Shown piece by piece: positions 41,941-49,601 of a stretch of DNA of 64,000 nucleotides. Position 1 is the first letter of the stretch. Every line of letters starts with the position of its first letter. A model generated the notes under the pieces. The model was not told the DNA's origin. It made no database searches and saw only the letters and a list, made by a program, of their open reading frames with translations. The stretch comes from Anaerolineales bacterium. Lineage in GTDB: Bacteria > Chloroflexota > Anaerolineae > Anaerolineales > UBA11579. Location of the stretch: positions 1,033,875 through 1,097,874 of the forward strand of contig JAHBVB010000001.1 in the NCBI GenBank assembly GCA_019637805.1. Direction: 5' to 3'. A program made the position numbers and the translations under genes.

Positions 41941-42827
41941 CTGCCTTTAGCGATGCGAGCCTCGGCCAGCTGGATGTAATCCCGGCTGGTTTCGTAGCCC
42001 ACATAGCTGCGGCCTGCTTTGCGAGCCGCTAGCGCCGTGGTGCCGCTGCCCATAAACGGGTCCAGCACCACATCGCCTGTAAAGCTGTACAGCTGGATCA
42101 GGCGGGCGGGTAGTTCTTCGGGGAAGGGGGCCGGGTGGCCCACCCGCCGGGCGGACACTGCCGGAAAGCTCCATACGCTTTTGCTGTTTTGCAGAAAATC
42201 TTCCTTGGCGATCGTATCCTCGCCGCCGGCCGGTTTGGCCCGGCCAAATGCGCCCTTGCTGAAGACCAGGATGTATTCATGCACATCGCGCAGGGTGGGG
42301 TTGCTGGCCGACAGCCAGGATCCCCAGGCAGTGGAAGCGCTGGCGCTGGAGCCCTTGTCCCAGATGATCTCGCCGCGCATCAGGTAACCCAGGGCCAACA
42401 TATCCTGGATGATGAAGGCATGCAGCGGGATGTAGGGCTTGCGACCTAAGTTCGCCACGTTGATGCAGGCCCGCCCGCCCGGGGCCAGGGTCCGGTAGGT
42501 CTCGGCCCATACCCGGCGCAGCAGACCCAGGTAGTCCTCCAGGTTTAGGTCCTGGTCGTATTCCTTGCCGGCGTTGTAGGGGGGTGAGGTGACCATCAGA
42601 TGCACACTGCCGTCAGGCAGTTCCGGCATCTGCTCGCTGCTGTGGCCGAAAATACGGTTGTGCGCTGCTTCGGGGAGAGGGTTGTCGCTCAGGCTATCGG
42701 GAGTTGCGGCGTTCTGCTGGCTGTATAGGGCGCTGTTGTAAAAAGTGCTGGCGTCGTGGTTGACGCGCCCAGCCGTGCCAAACGCGGAACTGCGTGTGCC
42801 TTTACGGTCTGTCTTCTTCCCGGCCAC
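41937..42827 (-). CDS. Orphan DNA (cytosine-N4 or adenine-N6) methyltransferase
   Basis: About 296 residues. Motif IV is TSPPYNAGKEYD and motif I is LDPFMGSGTTALAARKAG, in the order IV then I, which is the beta class. Serine in SPPY fits N4-cytosine enzymes, though some N6-adenine enzymes share it. The start is uncertain: GTG at 42827 is chosen because longer readings run into the upstream gene, and the region before MPELPDGSV is poorly constrained. No restriction endonuclease gene is adjacent. Confidence 0.85.
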   Translation of the reverse strand: MAGKKTDRKGTRSSAFGTAGRVNHDASTFYNSALYSQQNAATPDSLSDNPLPEAAHNRIFGHSSEQMPELPDGSVHLMVTSPPYNAGKEYDQDLNLEDYLGLLRRVWAETYRTLAPGGRACINVANLGRKPYIPLHAFIIQDMLALGYLMRGEIIWDKGSSASASTAWGSWLSASNPTLRDVHEYILVFSKGAFGRAKPAGGEDTIAKEDFLQNSKSVWSFPAVSARRVGHPAPFPEELPARLIQLYSFTGDVVLDPFMGSGTTALAARKAGRSYVGYETSRDYIQLAEARIAKGS

Positions 42828-42900
42828 GGCTTCACTGTAACCCAAAGCGCGCGGCGCGGCAAGTTTTAAGGCTTGAGCAGGCTGGCAGAGCCAGCCTAAC

Positions 42901-43995
42901 TCAGCCAGGCCAGACGGCCCCGGCGCGCACCACGCCGCCGGGAGGCACATCGCTCTTGACCGTGGCGCCGTTGCCCACCCGGGCGCCGGCGCCAATCGTC
43001 ACCCCCAGATTGACGGTGACGCCCATGCCAATCAGCGCGCCTTCGCCCACTTGCACCCCGCCCGCTAGGATGACGCCAGGCGCCAGGTTAACCATATCTG
43101 CCAGCACGCAATCGTGCGAGACGATGGCGCCGGTGTTGATGATGCCGCCAAAGCCGATTTGCGCATCTGAGCCAATGTAGGCGTGCGGGAAGATTTGCCC
43201 GCCGTCATTGAGCTGGACGCTGGGTTCCAGCACGGCGCTGGGGTGCACCAGGCTGGGGAATTCAAACCCGGCGCCGCGTAGGATTTCGAATACGTGTATG
43301 CGGCTGCTCATCGCGCCAATACCGCCCACGGCATTGGCGGCCAGCCGGCTGCCTGCCGCGCGCAGCGCGCTCAGCAAGCCCTGGCCGCCCAGCACCAGCA
43401 CATCCAACACCTGCTCGCCGGGCTGGCGGCCGTCATCCAATACCCCTGCCGGGGTGTAGCTTCCGGTGGCGCGTATCAGGTCGATCACCGCTTTGCCGTG
43501 GCCGCCGCCGCCGTAGACCAATACGGCGTTGCTGGCGGCCACACTGGGCGGAATTTCAATATCTGCAACTGTGGCCCCGCCCAGCGCGCCCCGCACCTGC
43601 GCCTCGGTGATGATCGGCCCGATCGGCAATTGGCTCAGGTCCAGGCCTTCTTGCTGCGCCAGCAGCAAGGCGGGCTGGGTAATACGCAGCCCTTCCGGAA
43701 CTTCACCGGGCTGGCTGCTCTTCTGTTCGGTCTTGGGGGCTTCCCAGTCCGAGGTCGGGGCCAGGTAGCAGAACAAGGCCCCGGCGCGCAGCTTGCCGCC
43801 GGGTTGGGCCTGTAAGCCGGCCACAAAGCCGTCCGCCTCGGCGATCAGCTCAAAGGTCGACTTGGTGGTCTCCAGGGTAGCCAGCAGCGCTCCCGTTTTT
43901 ACCGCCTGGCCGTCTTTAACGTGCAATGCGGCCACACGGGCTTCATTTTCGTTGGGGTTGATCAGCGGAATGGTGATCGCCAGGGCTGCGCTCAT
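42901..43995 (-). CDS. Lipoyl domain + subunit-binding domain + NeuD/PglD-type sugar O/N-acyltransferase fusion
   Basis: A 364-residue three-part protein. Residues 1-80 are a lipoyl (biotinyl-like) domain with the modified-lysine motif ETTKSTFEL (Lys45). Residues about 103-138 match a peripheral subunit-binding domain (TQPALLLAQQEGLDLSQLP, then ITEAQVRGAL), which in 2-oxoacid dehydrogenases binds E1 or E3. Residues about 156-364 are a NeuD/PglD-type acyltransferase: Rossmann-like VLVYGGGGHGKAVIDL, then a left-handed beta-helix with the catalytic-type His294 in NTGAIVSHDCVL. No 2-oxoacid E2 catalytic domain (HxxxDG) is present. It follows E1-beta by 11 bp. It probably moves an acyl group from lipoate to a sugar. 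Confidence 0.9.
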   Translation of the reverse strand: MSAALAITIPLINPNENEARVAALHVKDGQAVKTGALLATLETTKSTFELIAEADGFVAGLQAQPGGKLRAGALFCYLAPTSDWEAPKTEQKSSQPGEVPEGLRITQPALLLAQQEGLDLSQLPIGPIITEAQVRGALGGATVADIEIPPSVAASNAVLVYGGGGHGKAVIDLIRATGSYTPAGVLDDGRQPGEQVLDVLVLGGQGLLSALRAAGSRLAANAVGGIGAMSSRIHVFEILRGAGFEFPSLVHPSAVLEPSVQLNDGGQIFPHAYIGSDAQIGFGGIINTGAIVSHDCVLADMVNLAPGVILAGGVQVGEGALIGMGVTVNLGVTIGAGARVGNGATVKSDVPPGGVVRAGAVWPG

Positions 43996-44006
43996 ATCTG
44001 GCGCGG

Positions 44007-45026
44007 TTATACCATTTTTTGCGCGGTTGCCAGGATGTCCTCAACATCCGGCAGGGCGGCTTCTTCCAACGGGCGTGAGGCCGGGATCGGCGCGTCGGCG
44101 GCAGCCAAGCGCGCGGCGGTTTTCAGCCTGCCTGGCAGGGCCTGCGCGGCGCGGGCCAGCACCTCGGCGCCCCAGCCCAGGGTGTAGCTGCCTTCTTCTA
44201 TGGCCAGCAGCCGGCCGCTCTTGCTCAGCGAGGCGGCCAGGGCCGCGTCCAGCGCGCCGCCTGCCGCCAGGGGGGCCAGCTGGGTCGGCACCACCAGCTC
44301 GCAGAAGACCTCGTGTTCAAAGGCCAGGCGCAGCTGCGCCTGACGGGCCAGTTCCGCCATGTAGCCATAGGCGGTCAGGGTCAGCGCCGGGGCCGGGGCG
44401 CCTTTGAGCCGCAGCGTGTGCGTGGTCGCATAGGCTCCAGGCGGGGTATGTAATTCCATTTCGAAATCTTGCAAATCCTCAGCCGTCAGAACCGGCTGTA
44501 AATACAGCAGCTTGTTCTCTATAAAGAAGACCGGGCCGTCGTCTTCGAGGATCGCCTGGCGCAGCAGTTCACCGGGGTCGCTGAGTGCGTTGGCCGCCAG
44601 GGTGCGCAGGCCAGGCACCCCCAAAAAGAGCTTCTCCAGCGTTTGGCTGTGGGTCGGGCCGTAGCCGCGCCGACCGCCCATCGGCGTGCGCACCACCAGC
44701 GGCACCTGCACTGCCCCGCCATACATGCTGCCAAATTTGCTGATGCTGTTGATCATCTGGTCGGCGATCAACGTGCTGAAGTCGCCGAACATGATCTCGA
44801 CCACCGGGCGCAGGCCGCGCAGCGCCATGCCCGCCGCCACGCCGGCCAGCCCGGCCTCAGAGACTGGGCTGGTCCAGACGCGTTCGGGGTAGGCGGTCGA
44901 AAGCCCCTGACTGACCTTGAAAGCGCCGCCGTAGGGGTCCAGCACATCCTCGCCCAGCAGGTAGACGCGCGAGTCCTGGAAGGCGGCGTGCAGCCCGCGG
45001 TTGAGCGCTTGCAGCACGCTGGTCAC
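44007..45026 (-). CDS. 2-oxoacid dehydrogenase E1 component, beta subunit
   Basis: The 339-residue partner of E1-alpha in a thiamine-diphosphate-dependent 2-oxoacid decarboxylase. Typical features are LGEDVLDPYGGAFKVSQGL, the TPP-activating Glu in SPVSEAGLAGVAAGMA, GRRGYGPTHSQTLE, and near the end ALPDVEDILATA, where E1-beta proteins usually have ALPT/SAEDI. The GTG start at 45026 overlaps the E1-alpha TGA (GTGA), so the two are made together. The 2-oxoacid (pyruvate, branched chain or other) is not evident. Confidence 0.92.
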   Translation of the reverse strand: MTSVLQALNRGLHAAFQDSRVYLLGEDVLDPYGGAFKVSQGLSTAYPERVWTSPVSEAGLAGVAAGMALRGLRPVVEIMFGDFSTLIADQMINSISKFGSMYGGAVQVPLVVRTPMGGRRGYGPTHSQTLEKLFLGVPGLRTLAANALSDPGELLRQAILEDDGPVFFIENKLLYLQPVLTAEDLQDFEMELHTPPGAYATTHTLRLKGAPAPALTLTAYGYMAELARQAQLRLAFEHEVFCELVVPTQLAPLAAGGALDAALAASLSKSGRLLAIEEGSYTLGWGAEVLARAAQALPGRLKTAARLAAADAPIPASRPLEEAALPDVEDILATAQKMV

Positions 45027-45925
45027 GGGAGCGCCTCCGGGAATGGGTCGGCCTCGGCCTGGCCAAAAGCGGCGGCCACTTCGGCCTCCACCTCGGCCTC
45101 CAGGGCGGCGCGCTCGGCGTCGGCCAGTGCGGGGGCCAGCAGCGCCAGCGGGTCCCGCCGCGTCCGAATTTCGGCCATGGTGGCCTCATCGCGCGTATCG
45201 TCGCCTTTGGAATGCGGGCCAAAGCGCTGGGTGTCCAGCACCAGCGCTCGCGGCCCTGGGGCCGCCCGCAGCGCAGCCAGCTCAGCGCCGGCCAGCGTGT
45301 GGATCTCGAGGGCGTCGCTGCTGTCCAGTCGCTGGCAGGGGATGCCGAAGGCGCTGAAACGAGCGGCGATGTCGCCGGCCAGGGCCAGCTCAATGGGTGT
45401 GGTTTGGGCGATGTGGTTGTTTTCCACCACAAACAGGATCGGCGCGCCCCACAGGCTGGCCATATTGAGGCTCTCGTAGACCGTGCCCTCGCCCAAGGCC
45501 CCATCGCCCAGGAAGAGGATCGCCACGGCCGGGTTGCCTTTGGCCTTCTCGGCCAGGGCGGTACCCACGGCGATAGGCGCCGTGCTGCCCAGCACCCCGT
45601 TGGAATAGAAGTTGCGCCAGTGCAGGTGCTGCGAGCCGCCCAGGCCGCCGCACACACCGGTGGCCTTGCCCATCAGTTCGGCGAACAGGGCCCGCAGGTC
45701 GCCACCGTAGGCAATGAAGTGCCCGTGGCAGCGGTGGTTGCTGAAGACGATGTCTTGCGCGCCCAGGTGGGCCAGCACGCCGGCCGCGTTGGCCTCCTGC
45801 CCGATATATGTATGCGTCGTGCCGTAGAAGAGGCCCTTGGGGAACGCGTCCAGCACGGTTTCTTCGAAGCGGCGGATGCGATACATCTGCCGGTACAGGC
45901 CGACCTGGTCTGGCATGGGCGGCAT
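45023..45925 (-). CDS. 2-oxoacid dehydrogenase E1 component, alpha subunit
   Basis: The 300-residue E1-alpha carries the TPP pyrophosphate/Mg motif from Gly140 (GDGALGEG) to Asn169-Asn170 (VVENN). Other marks are YIGQEANAAGVLAHL, SNHRCHGHFIAYGGD and GGSQHL, typical of acetoin/pyruvate-type E1-alpha. The phosphorylation-loop region is DTQRFGPHSKGDDTRDE. The start at 45925 is chosen because its ATG overlaps the preceding TAA (TAATG); an ATG three codons later is an alternative. The gene is embedded in a sugar-transfer operon rather than beside E2 and E3 genes. Confidence 0.92.
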   Translation of the reverse strand: MPPMPDQVGLYRQMYRIRRFEETVLDAFPKGLFYGTTHTYIGQEANAAGVLAHLGAQDIVFSNHRCHGHFIAYGGDLRALFAELMGKATGVCGGLGGSQHLHWRNFYSNGVLGSTAPIAVGTALAEKAKGNPAVAILFLGDGALGEGTVYESLNMASLWGAPILFVVENNHIAQTTPIELALAGDIAARFSAFGIPCQRLDSSDALEIHTLAGAELAALRAAPGPRALVLDTQRFGPHSKGDDTRDEATMAEIRTRRDPLALLAPALADAERAALEAEVEAEVAAAFGQAEADPFPEALP

Positions 45926-46578
45926 TATACTCGCCGCCCTTCCTGGCCCTGGCTGCCCATAAATTCCACGGCTGTGGCGTTGCCCGGCTGGTTGATGCCC
46001 TCGCGGCGCAGCACCTTCAACGGGGTGAGCAGCAAGATCTTGAGGTCCAGCCACAGCGACCAGTGGTCCACGTACCACACGTCCAAGGCGAACTTGTCCT
46101 CCCAGGAAACGTTGTTGCGCCCGTTGACCTGCGCCCAGCCGGTCAGCCCGGGCAGTGCCTGCATGCGCCGTGCCTGCTCGGCAGTGTAGCGGTCCAGGTA
46201 GCGCATTAGCAGCGGCCGCGGCCCCACCAGGCTCATTTCGCCGCGCAGTACATTGTATAGCTCGGGCAGCTCATCCAGGCTGGAGGCGCGCAGCAGGCGG
46301 CCCAGCGCCGTCAGTCGCTCGGCATCCGGGCGTAGTTCGCCGTCCGGCCCGCGCAGGTCTTTCATCGTGCGGAATTTGTAGAGGGTGAAGGGCAGGCCGC
46401 GGTAGCCAGGGCGTTCCTGCCGAAAGAGCACCGGCCGCCCCAGAAAGAGGCGCACCACCAGAGCCACCAACCCGGCCAGGGGCAATGCGAAAGGCAGCGC
46501 CAGCAGGGTCAGGCTGATGTCTAAGATGCGTTTGCTGCGGGGGATGCCCGCAGGCAGCTTGGTCGGCGCCACATTCAA
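45925..46578 (-). CDS. PglC/WcaJ-type phosphoglycosyltransferase
   Basis: A monotopic membrane enzyme of 217 residues that moves a sugar-1-phosphate from a UDP-sugar to undecaprenyl phosphate, the first step of a glycan. The membrane hairpin is at about residues 17-45 (LDISLTLLALPFALPLAG). Family motifs are FRQERPGYRGLPFTLYKFRTM, the catalytic Asp-Glu dyad in SSLDELPEL, and MSLVGPRPLL with GLTGWAQVNGRN. The C-terminus is extended by about 20 residues. It lies between the ATP-grasp and E1-alpha genes, in the same operon. Confidence 0.94.
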   Translation of the reverse strand: MNVAPTKLPAGIPRSKRILDISLTLLALPFALPLAGLVALVVRLFLGRPVLFRQERPGYRGLPFTLYKFRTMKDLRGPDGELRPDAERLTALGRLLRASSLDELPELYNVLRGEMSLVGPRPLLMRYLDRYTAEQARRMQALPGLTGWAQVNGRNNVSWEDKFALDVWYVDHWSLWLDLKILLLTPLKVLRREGINQPGNATAVEFMGSQGQEGRRV

Positions 46579-46603
46579 ATTCTATCAGGCAGGCGCCTGC
46601 CGC

Positions 46604-47566
46604 TCAGGCGTCGAACATGCGCTCAATCGCTCTGGCATAGATCGCCTTGGCGGTGGCGCGGTGTTCCGGCTGGCTCCGCACAAAATGCTCCATCATCACA
46701 CCGGAGTTGATCTCCAGCACGCGGTGCTCGCCCTGCACTTCCACAACATCCACCGAAGCAAAACGGATGTTGATCGCTTGCTGCGCTTGGCGCGCTAGGC
46801 GGCTCAATTGGCTGGCTAAGGGGCCGTCGCTCAGCTGCTGCGGGGTGGAACCGGCGCCCAGATTGTGCTTCCACCCCAGTACCACTTCTTCCCCCGCGGC
46901 AGGCACCGTTTGCAGGTCGTTCTGTTTGCCTTCGATGGCTTGCCCGGCTGCCTCCGCCGACAGCTGCCCGCCAGCCTGCGCAGCCTGAATGAGCTGCATC
47001 AGGCTGGCTTGCCCGTCACCCACCACGTGGGGGCGGCGCTTGGTGTAGAGCAGCTGCAGTTCCCCGTCCAGCATGATGGCGCGGAACTCCTGGTCGATCT
47101 CCAGATAAGGCGAAAAGCTGATGCTGCGGTGTTTTTGAAACAAGGTGTACACGGCCAACTCCAGCTCGGCCACGTTGTTCACCAGGGTTACCCCTAAGCC
47201 GCCCGTGCCTCCGTTAGGCTTGCACACCAGCGGATAGCCGAATTCCTCTGCAGAAGCTAACATGGCAGGCCAGTTGCCTTTGGCAGGGACATAGCCGCTC
47301 AGCCGCGGGTGCAAAAACAAGCGATGCGGAACGTTGGCAATGCCCTGGTGGGCCAACAGGTCGGCGATGGCGGCTTTGTCTGCGGCCAGTAATTCGGCCG
47401 TGGCTGAGTTGATCTCGAAGTTGTAGCCAAAAATATGCCGGGTGGCCCCGTTCTTTTCCAAGCGCAAGATCCAGTCATGTGAGAAACGGGTCAGGCCGTA
47501 TCCTTGGTCTGCGGCGATCTCTTTGATCAGCTCGACCAGGACGCGTTGGCTGTTGGCTTCTGTCAT
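46604..47566 (-). CDS. ATP-grasp carboxylate-amine ligase-like protein (RimK/cyanophycin-synthetase type)
   Basis: A 320-residue ATP-grasp enzyme, expected to join a carboxylate to an amine using ATP. Motifs include GYPLVCKPNGGTGGLGVTLV (ATP-binding lid), SPYLEIDQEFRAIMLDGELQLLYTK and the metal-binding end VDVVEVQGEHRVLEINSGVMMEHF. The substrate is unknown; similar proteins act on amino acids or peptides. It is the first gene of the five-gene sugar-modification operon, 25 bp before the phosphoglycosyltransferase, and follows a terminator. Its ATG lies 7 nt after a TACAAT box. Confidence 0.85.
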   Translation of the reverse strand: MTEANSQRVLVELIKEIAADQGYGLTRFSHDWILRLEKNGATRHIFGYNFEINSATAELLAADKAAIADLLAHQGIANVPHRLFLHPRLSGYVPAKGNWPAMLASAEEFGYPLVCKPNGGTGGLGVTLVNNVAELELAVYTLFQKHRSISFSPYLEIDQEFRAIMLDGELQLLYTKRRPHVVGDGQASLMQLIQAAQAGGQLSAEAAGQAIEGKQNDLQTVPAAGEEVVLGWKHNLGAGSTPQQLSDGPLASQLSRLARQAQQAINIRFASVDVVEVQGEHRVLEINSGVMMEHFVRSQPEHRATAKAIYARAIERMFDA

Positions 47567-47573
47567 ACGGCTG

Positions 47574-47579
47574 ATTGTA
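47574..47579 (-). promoter_or_regulatory. -10 box of the sugar-modification operon
   Basis: On the minus strand TACAAT (47579-47574) is followed after 7 bases by the ATG of the ATP-grasp gene. No Shine-Dalgarno is present, so the mRNA is probably leaderless. No clear -35 box is visible; the upstream DNA is the lexA terminator. Confidence 0.5.
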
Positions 47580-47596
47580 ACGGCAAGCGGAAAGAG

Positions 47597-47622
47597 AAAA
47601 GCCCGCCAGACGGCGGGCTTTT
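47597..47622 (-). terminator. Intrinsic terminator after lexA
   Basis: AAAAGCCCGCC (47597-47607) pairs with GGCGGGCTTTT (47612-47622) around AGAC. On the minus strand it follows the lexA stop and separates lexA from the sugar-modification operon. Confidence 0.9.
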
Positions 47623-47650
47623 CTGCTCCACGGAGGAGGAGCGAACACGA

Positions 47651-48367
47651 TTAGTTGGGAGATGCGTCCATCTGGCGGATGACCATCACCACTTTGCCTT
47701 GCACTTGCACCGCACGGGGGTTATCCACAAAGATGGGCTGCATGGTGGGGTTGGCAGGCTGCAACCGAATGCCGCCGTTCTCTTTGTAGAAGTACTTCAA
47801 AGTGGTCTCGTCGCGGTCGGTCAGCCACACGGCCACCATCTCGCCGTTGCGGGCGTCTTGCGAGCGTTTCATCACCACGATGTCGCCATCATTGACCATG
47901 GCGTCGATCATCGAGTCACCCTGTACTTCCAGAGCAAACAGGTCTTCTTCTTTGTCGCCAGGAGCCAGCAGACTGCGGGCAATTTCCACGCCGCTTTCCG
48001 GGTCGTAGTAACCGAAGTCAGAGGTGGGCACCGGCATGGGTTCGCCGGCGACAATGCGGCCGATCACGGGCACGCGGATCAGGTCCTCGATGGCGCTGCG
48101 CACCTTCTCTGCGGCCTCTTCCAGCTGCCCGGTGAGGCCTTTCACCAGGCGCACACCGCGAGAGATCTTGCGGTCGCGCTCAATGTAGCCTTCTTCTTCC
48201 AGCTGGTTTAAATAGTAATTAACCACGGAGGTCGAGGAGATGCCGGTTTGTTTGCCAATCTCGCGGATGGAGGGTGGGTAGCCGGTCTCGGTCTGGTACT
48301 TCTCCAGCACCTCCAGGATCTTCTTATGTCGTTCGCTTAGCCCCTTGCGGCGTTTGGCCATCATCAT
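47651..48367 (-). CDS. lexA: SOS repressor LexA
   Basis: A self-cleaving repressor of DNA-damage genes, 238 residues. The N-terminal winged helix includes GYPPSIREIGKQTGISSTSVV. The cleavage site is Ala107-Gly108 (RIVAGEP), and the Ser-Lys dyad is Ser152 (QGDSMIDAM) and Lys191 (TTLKYFYKE). It starts with three consecutive Met codons; the first is chosen because AGGAG is best placed for it. Its promoter carries a LexA-type box, so it should repress itself. Confidence 0.97.
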   Translation of the reverse strand: MMMAKRRKGLSERHKKILEVLEKYQTETGYPPSIREIGKQTGISSTSVVNYYLNQLEEEGYIERDRKISRGVRLVKGLTGQLEEAAEKVRSAIEDLIRVPVIGRIVAGEPMPVPTSDFGYYDPESGVEIARSLLAPGDKEEDLFALEVQGDSMIDAMVNDGDIVVMKRSQDARNGEMVAVWLTDRDETTLKYFYKENGGIRLQPANPTMQPIFVDNPRAVQVQGKVVMVIRQMDASPN

Positions 48368-48405
48368 TTTGGCTCTCCTCGCAAAATTCGTTCATTTGTG
48401 CTAAA

Positions 48406-48434
48406 ACTATACACGAACGTCCGTTCTACGTCAA
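48406..48434 (-). promoter_or_regulatory. lexA promoter with SOS box between -35 and -10
   Basis: On the minus strand TTGACG (48434-48429) and TATAGT (48411-48406) are exactly 17 bp apart. Between them lies CGAACGTCCGTTCT on the plus strand (48414-48427), which matches the Gram-positive-type SOS box CGAAC-N4-GTTCG except for the last base. Bound LexA would block RNA polymerase. Confidence 0.85.
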
Positions 48435-48518
48435 GTTGTTTGCCCGGCCTATTGTTTTCCGACAAGCTGTGCAATAATACGCGTTCCCCATCATCTACAG
48501 CCTATTCTCAGGAGCAAG

Positions 48519-49529
48519 ATGCAGAAAAATGCCATTCTGATCACTGGCGCCGCCGGAGAAATTGGCCAGGCTCTACTGGCCGATCTGGCGGCCGGGGGCA
48601 AAGGCCCTCTGGTGACCCTGGACTTGCAAGCCATGCCGGCCGGGGCACAGCTGAGCCAGCATGTGCAGGGCAGCGTGGCGGATCAAGCCCTATTGGCAGG
48701 TTTGGCTGAGCAGTACCAGTTTGCCCAGATCTTTCATTTGGCCGCCCTGCTTTCCACCAGCGCAGAGCGCAAACCGTCCTTGGCCCACCAGGTCAATGTG
48801 GATGCCAGTGTGCTTCTGCTGGAACTGGCCGCCCGCCAGTCCATGGAGGGTGGCCAACCGGTGCAGGTTATTTTCCCCAGCTCAATCGCCGTCTACGGAA
48901 TGCCTGACCTGGCAACCAAAGCCGCGCACGCCAAAGTAGGCGAGGGCGACTTTAATGACCCGACCACCATGTACGGCTGCAACAAATTGGCCGTGGAAAA
49001 ATTGGGGGCCTACTACTCCAGCCAGTACGGGCAGCTGCAGGCGGAGATTCCCACCCGGCTGGACTTTCGCTCCCTGCGTTTCCCGGGACTGATCAGCGCC
49101 CACACCGCGCCCACGGGCGGCACCAGCGACTACGGCCCGGAGATGCTGCATGCCGCCGCCCAGGGCCAGGCCTATGCCTGCTTCGTGCGGCCGGATACGA
49201 CGATTCCCTTCATGGCCATGCCAGACGCCGTGCGCGCCCTGCTGGGGTTGGCCGCCGCGCCGGCTGCCGCGCTTAGCCGCCGCGCCTACAATGTGGGCGC
49301 CTTTAGCCTGTCGGCCGAAGCCTTTGCCGGCCAGGTGCAGGCCGCCTTCCCCAGGGCTGAGATCAGCTATGCGCCCAATGCGCCTCGCCAGGGTATTGTG
49401 GATACCTGGCCGCTGGATGTGGATGACCGCGCCGCCCGCGCCGACTGGGGCTGGGCGTCCCAGTATGACTTGCAGCGTTGTTTTGATGAGTACTTGGTGC
49501 CGAATATTCGCCAGCGGTATCAGGCATAA
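48519..49529 (+). CDS. NAD-dependent SDR protein, L-threonine 3-dehydrogenase-like
   Basis: A 336-residue extended short-chain dehydrogenase. The NAD motif is LITGAAGEIGQALL; the catalytic Tyr-Lys is YGCNKLAVEK, with Ser in FPSSIAVYG. The middle and end (RSLRFPGLIS, GGTSDYGPEMLHAA, TIPFMAMPDAVRALL) match SDR-type L-threonine dehydrogenases, which oxidise threonine to 2-amino-3-oxobutyrate, rather than sugar epimerases. AGGAG precedes the ATG. No kbl gene is next to it. Confidence 0.85.
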   Translation: MQKNAILITGAAGEIGQALLADLAAGGKGPLVTLDLQAMPAGAQLSQHVQGSVADQALLAGLAEQYQFAQIFHLAALLSTSAERKPSLAHQVNVDASVLLLELAARQSMEGGQPVQVIFPSSIAVYGMPDLATKAAHAKVGEGDFNDPTTMYGCNKLAVEKLGAYYSSQYGQLQAEIPTRLDFRSLRFPGLISAHTAPTGGTSDYGPEMLHAAAQGQAYACFVRPDTTIPFMAMPDAVRALLGLAAAPAAALSRRAYNVGAFSLSAEAFAGQVQAAFPRAEISYAPNAPRQGIVDTWPLDVDDRAARADWGWASQYDLQRCFDEYLVPNIRQRYQA

Positions 49530-49601
49530 GGCTGGACTTTTTGGTTAGGAAATTGTTAAGTGGAGATTTAGCGGTTTGCCTTAGACTTTTGTAGTCAGAA
49601 A

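Noticed and set aside
42879-42897. Hairpin AGGCTGGC-AGA-GCCAGCCT after the lipoyl-fusion gene as a terminator
   Set aside because: The stem is perfect, but no T-tract follows on the minus strand, so efficient termination is not supported.
48519-49529. UDP-glucose 4-epimerase acting with the sugar-modification operon
   Set aside because: The GGTSDYGPEMLHAA and TIPFMAMPDAVRALL segments fit SDR threonine dehydrogenases, and the gene is on the opposite strand beyond lexA.
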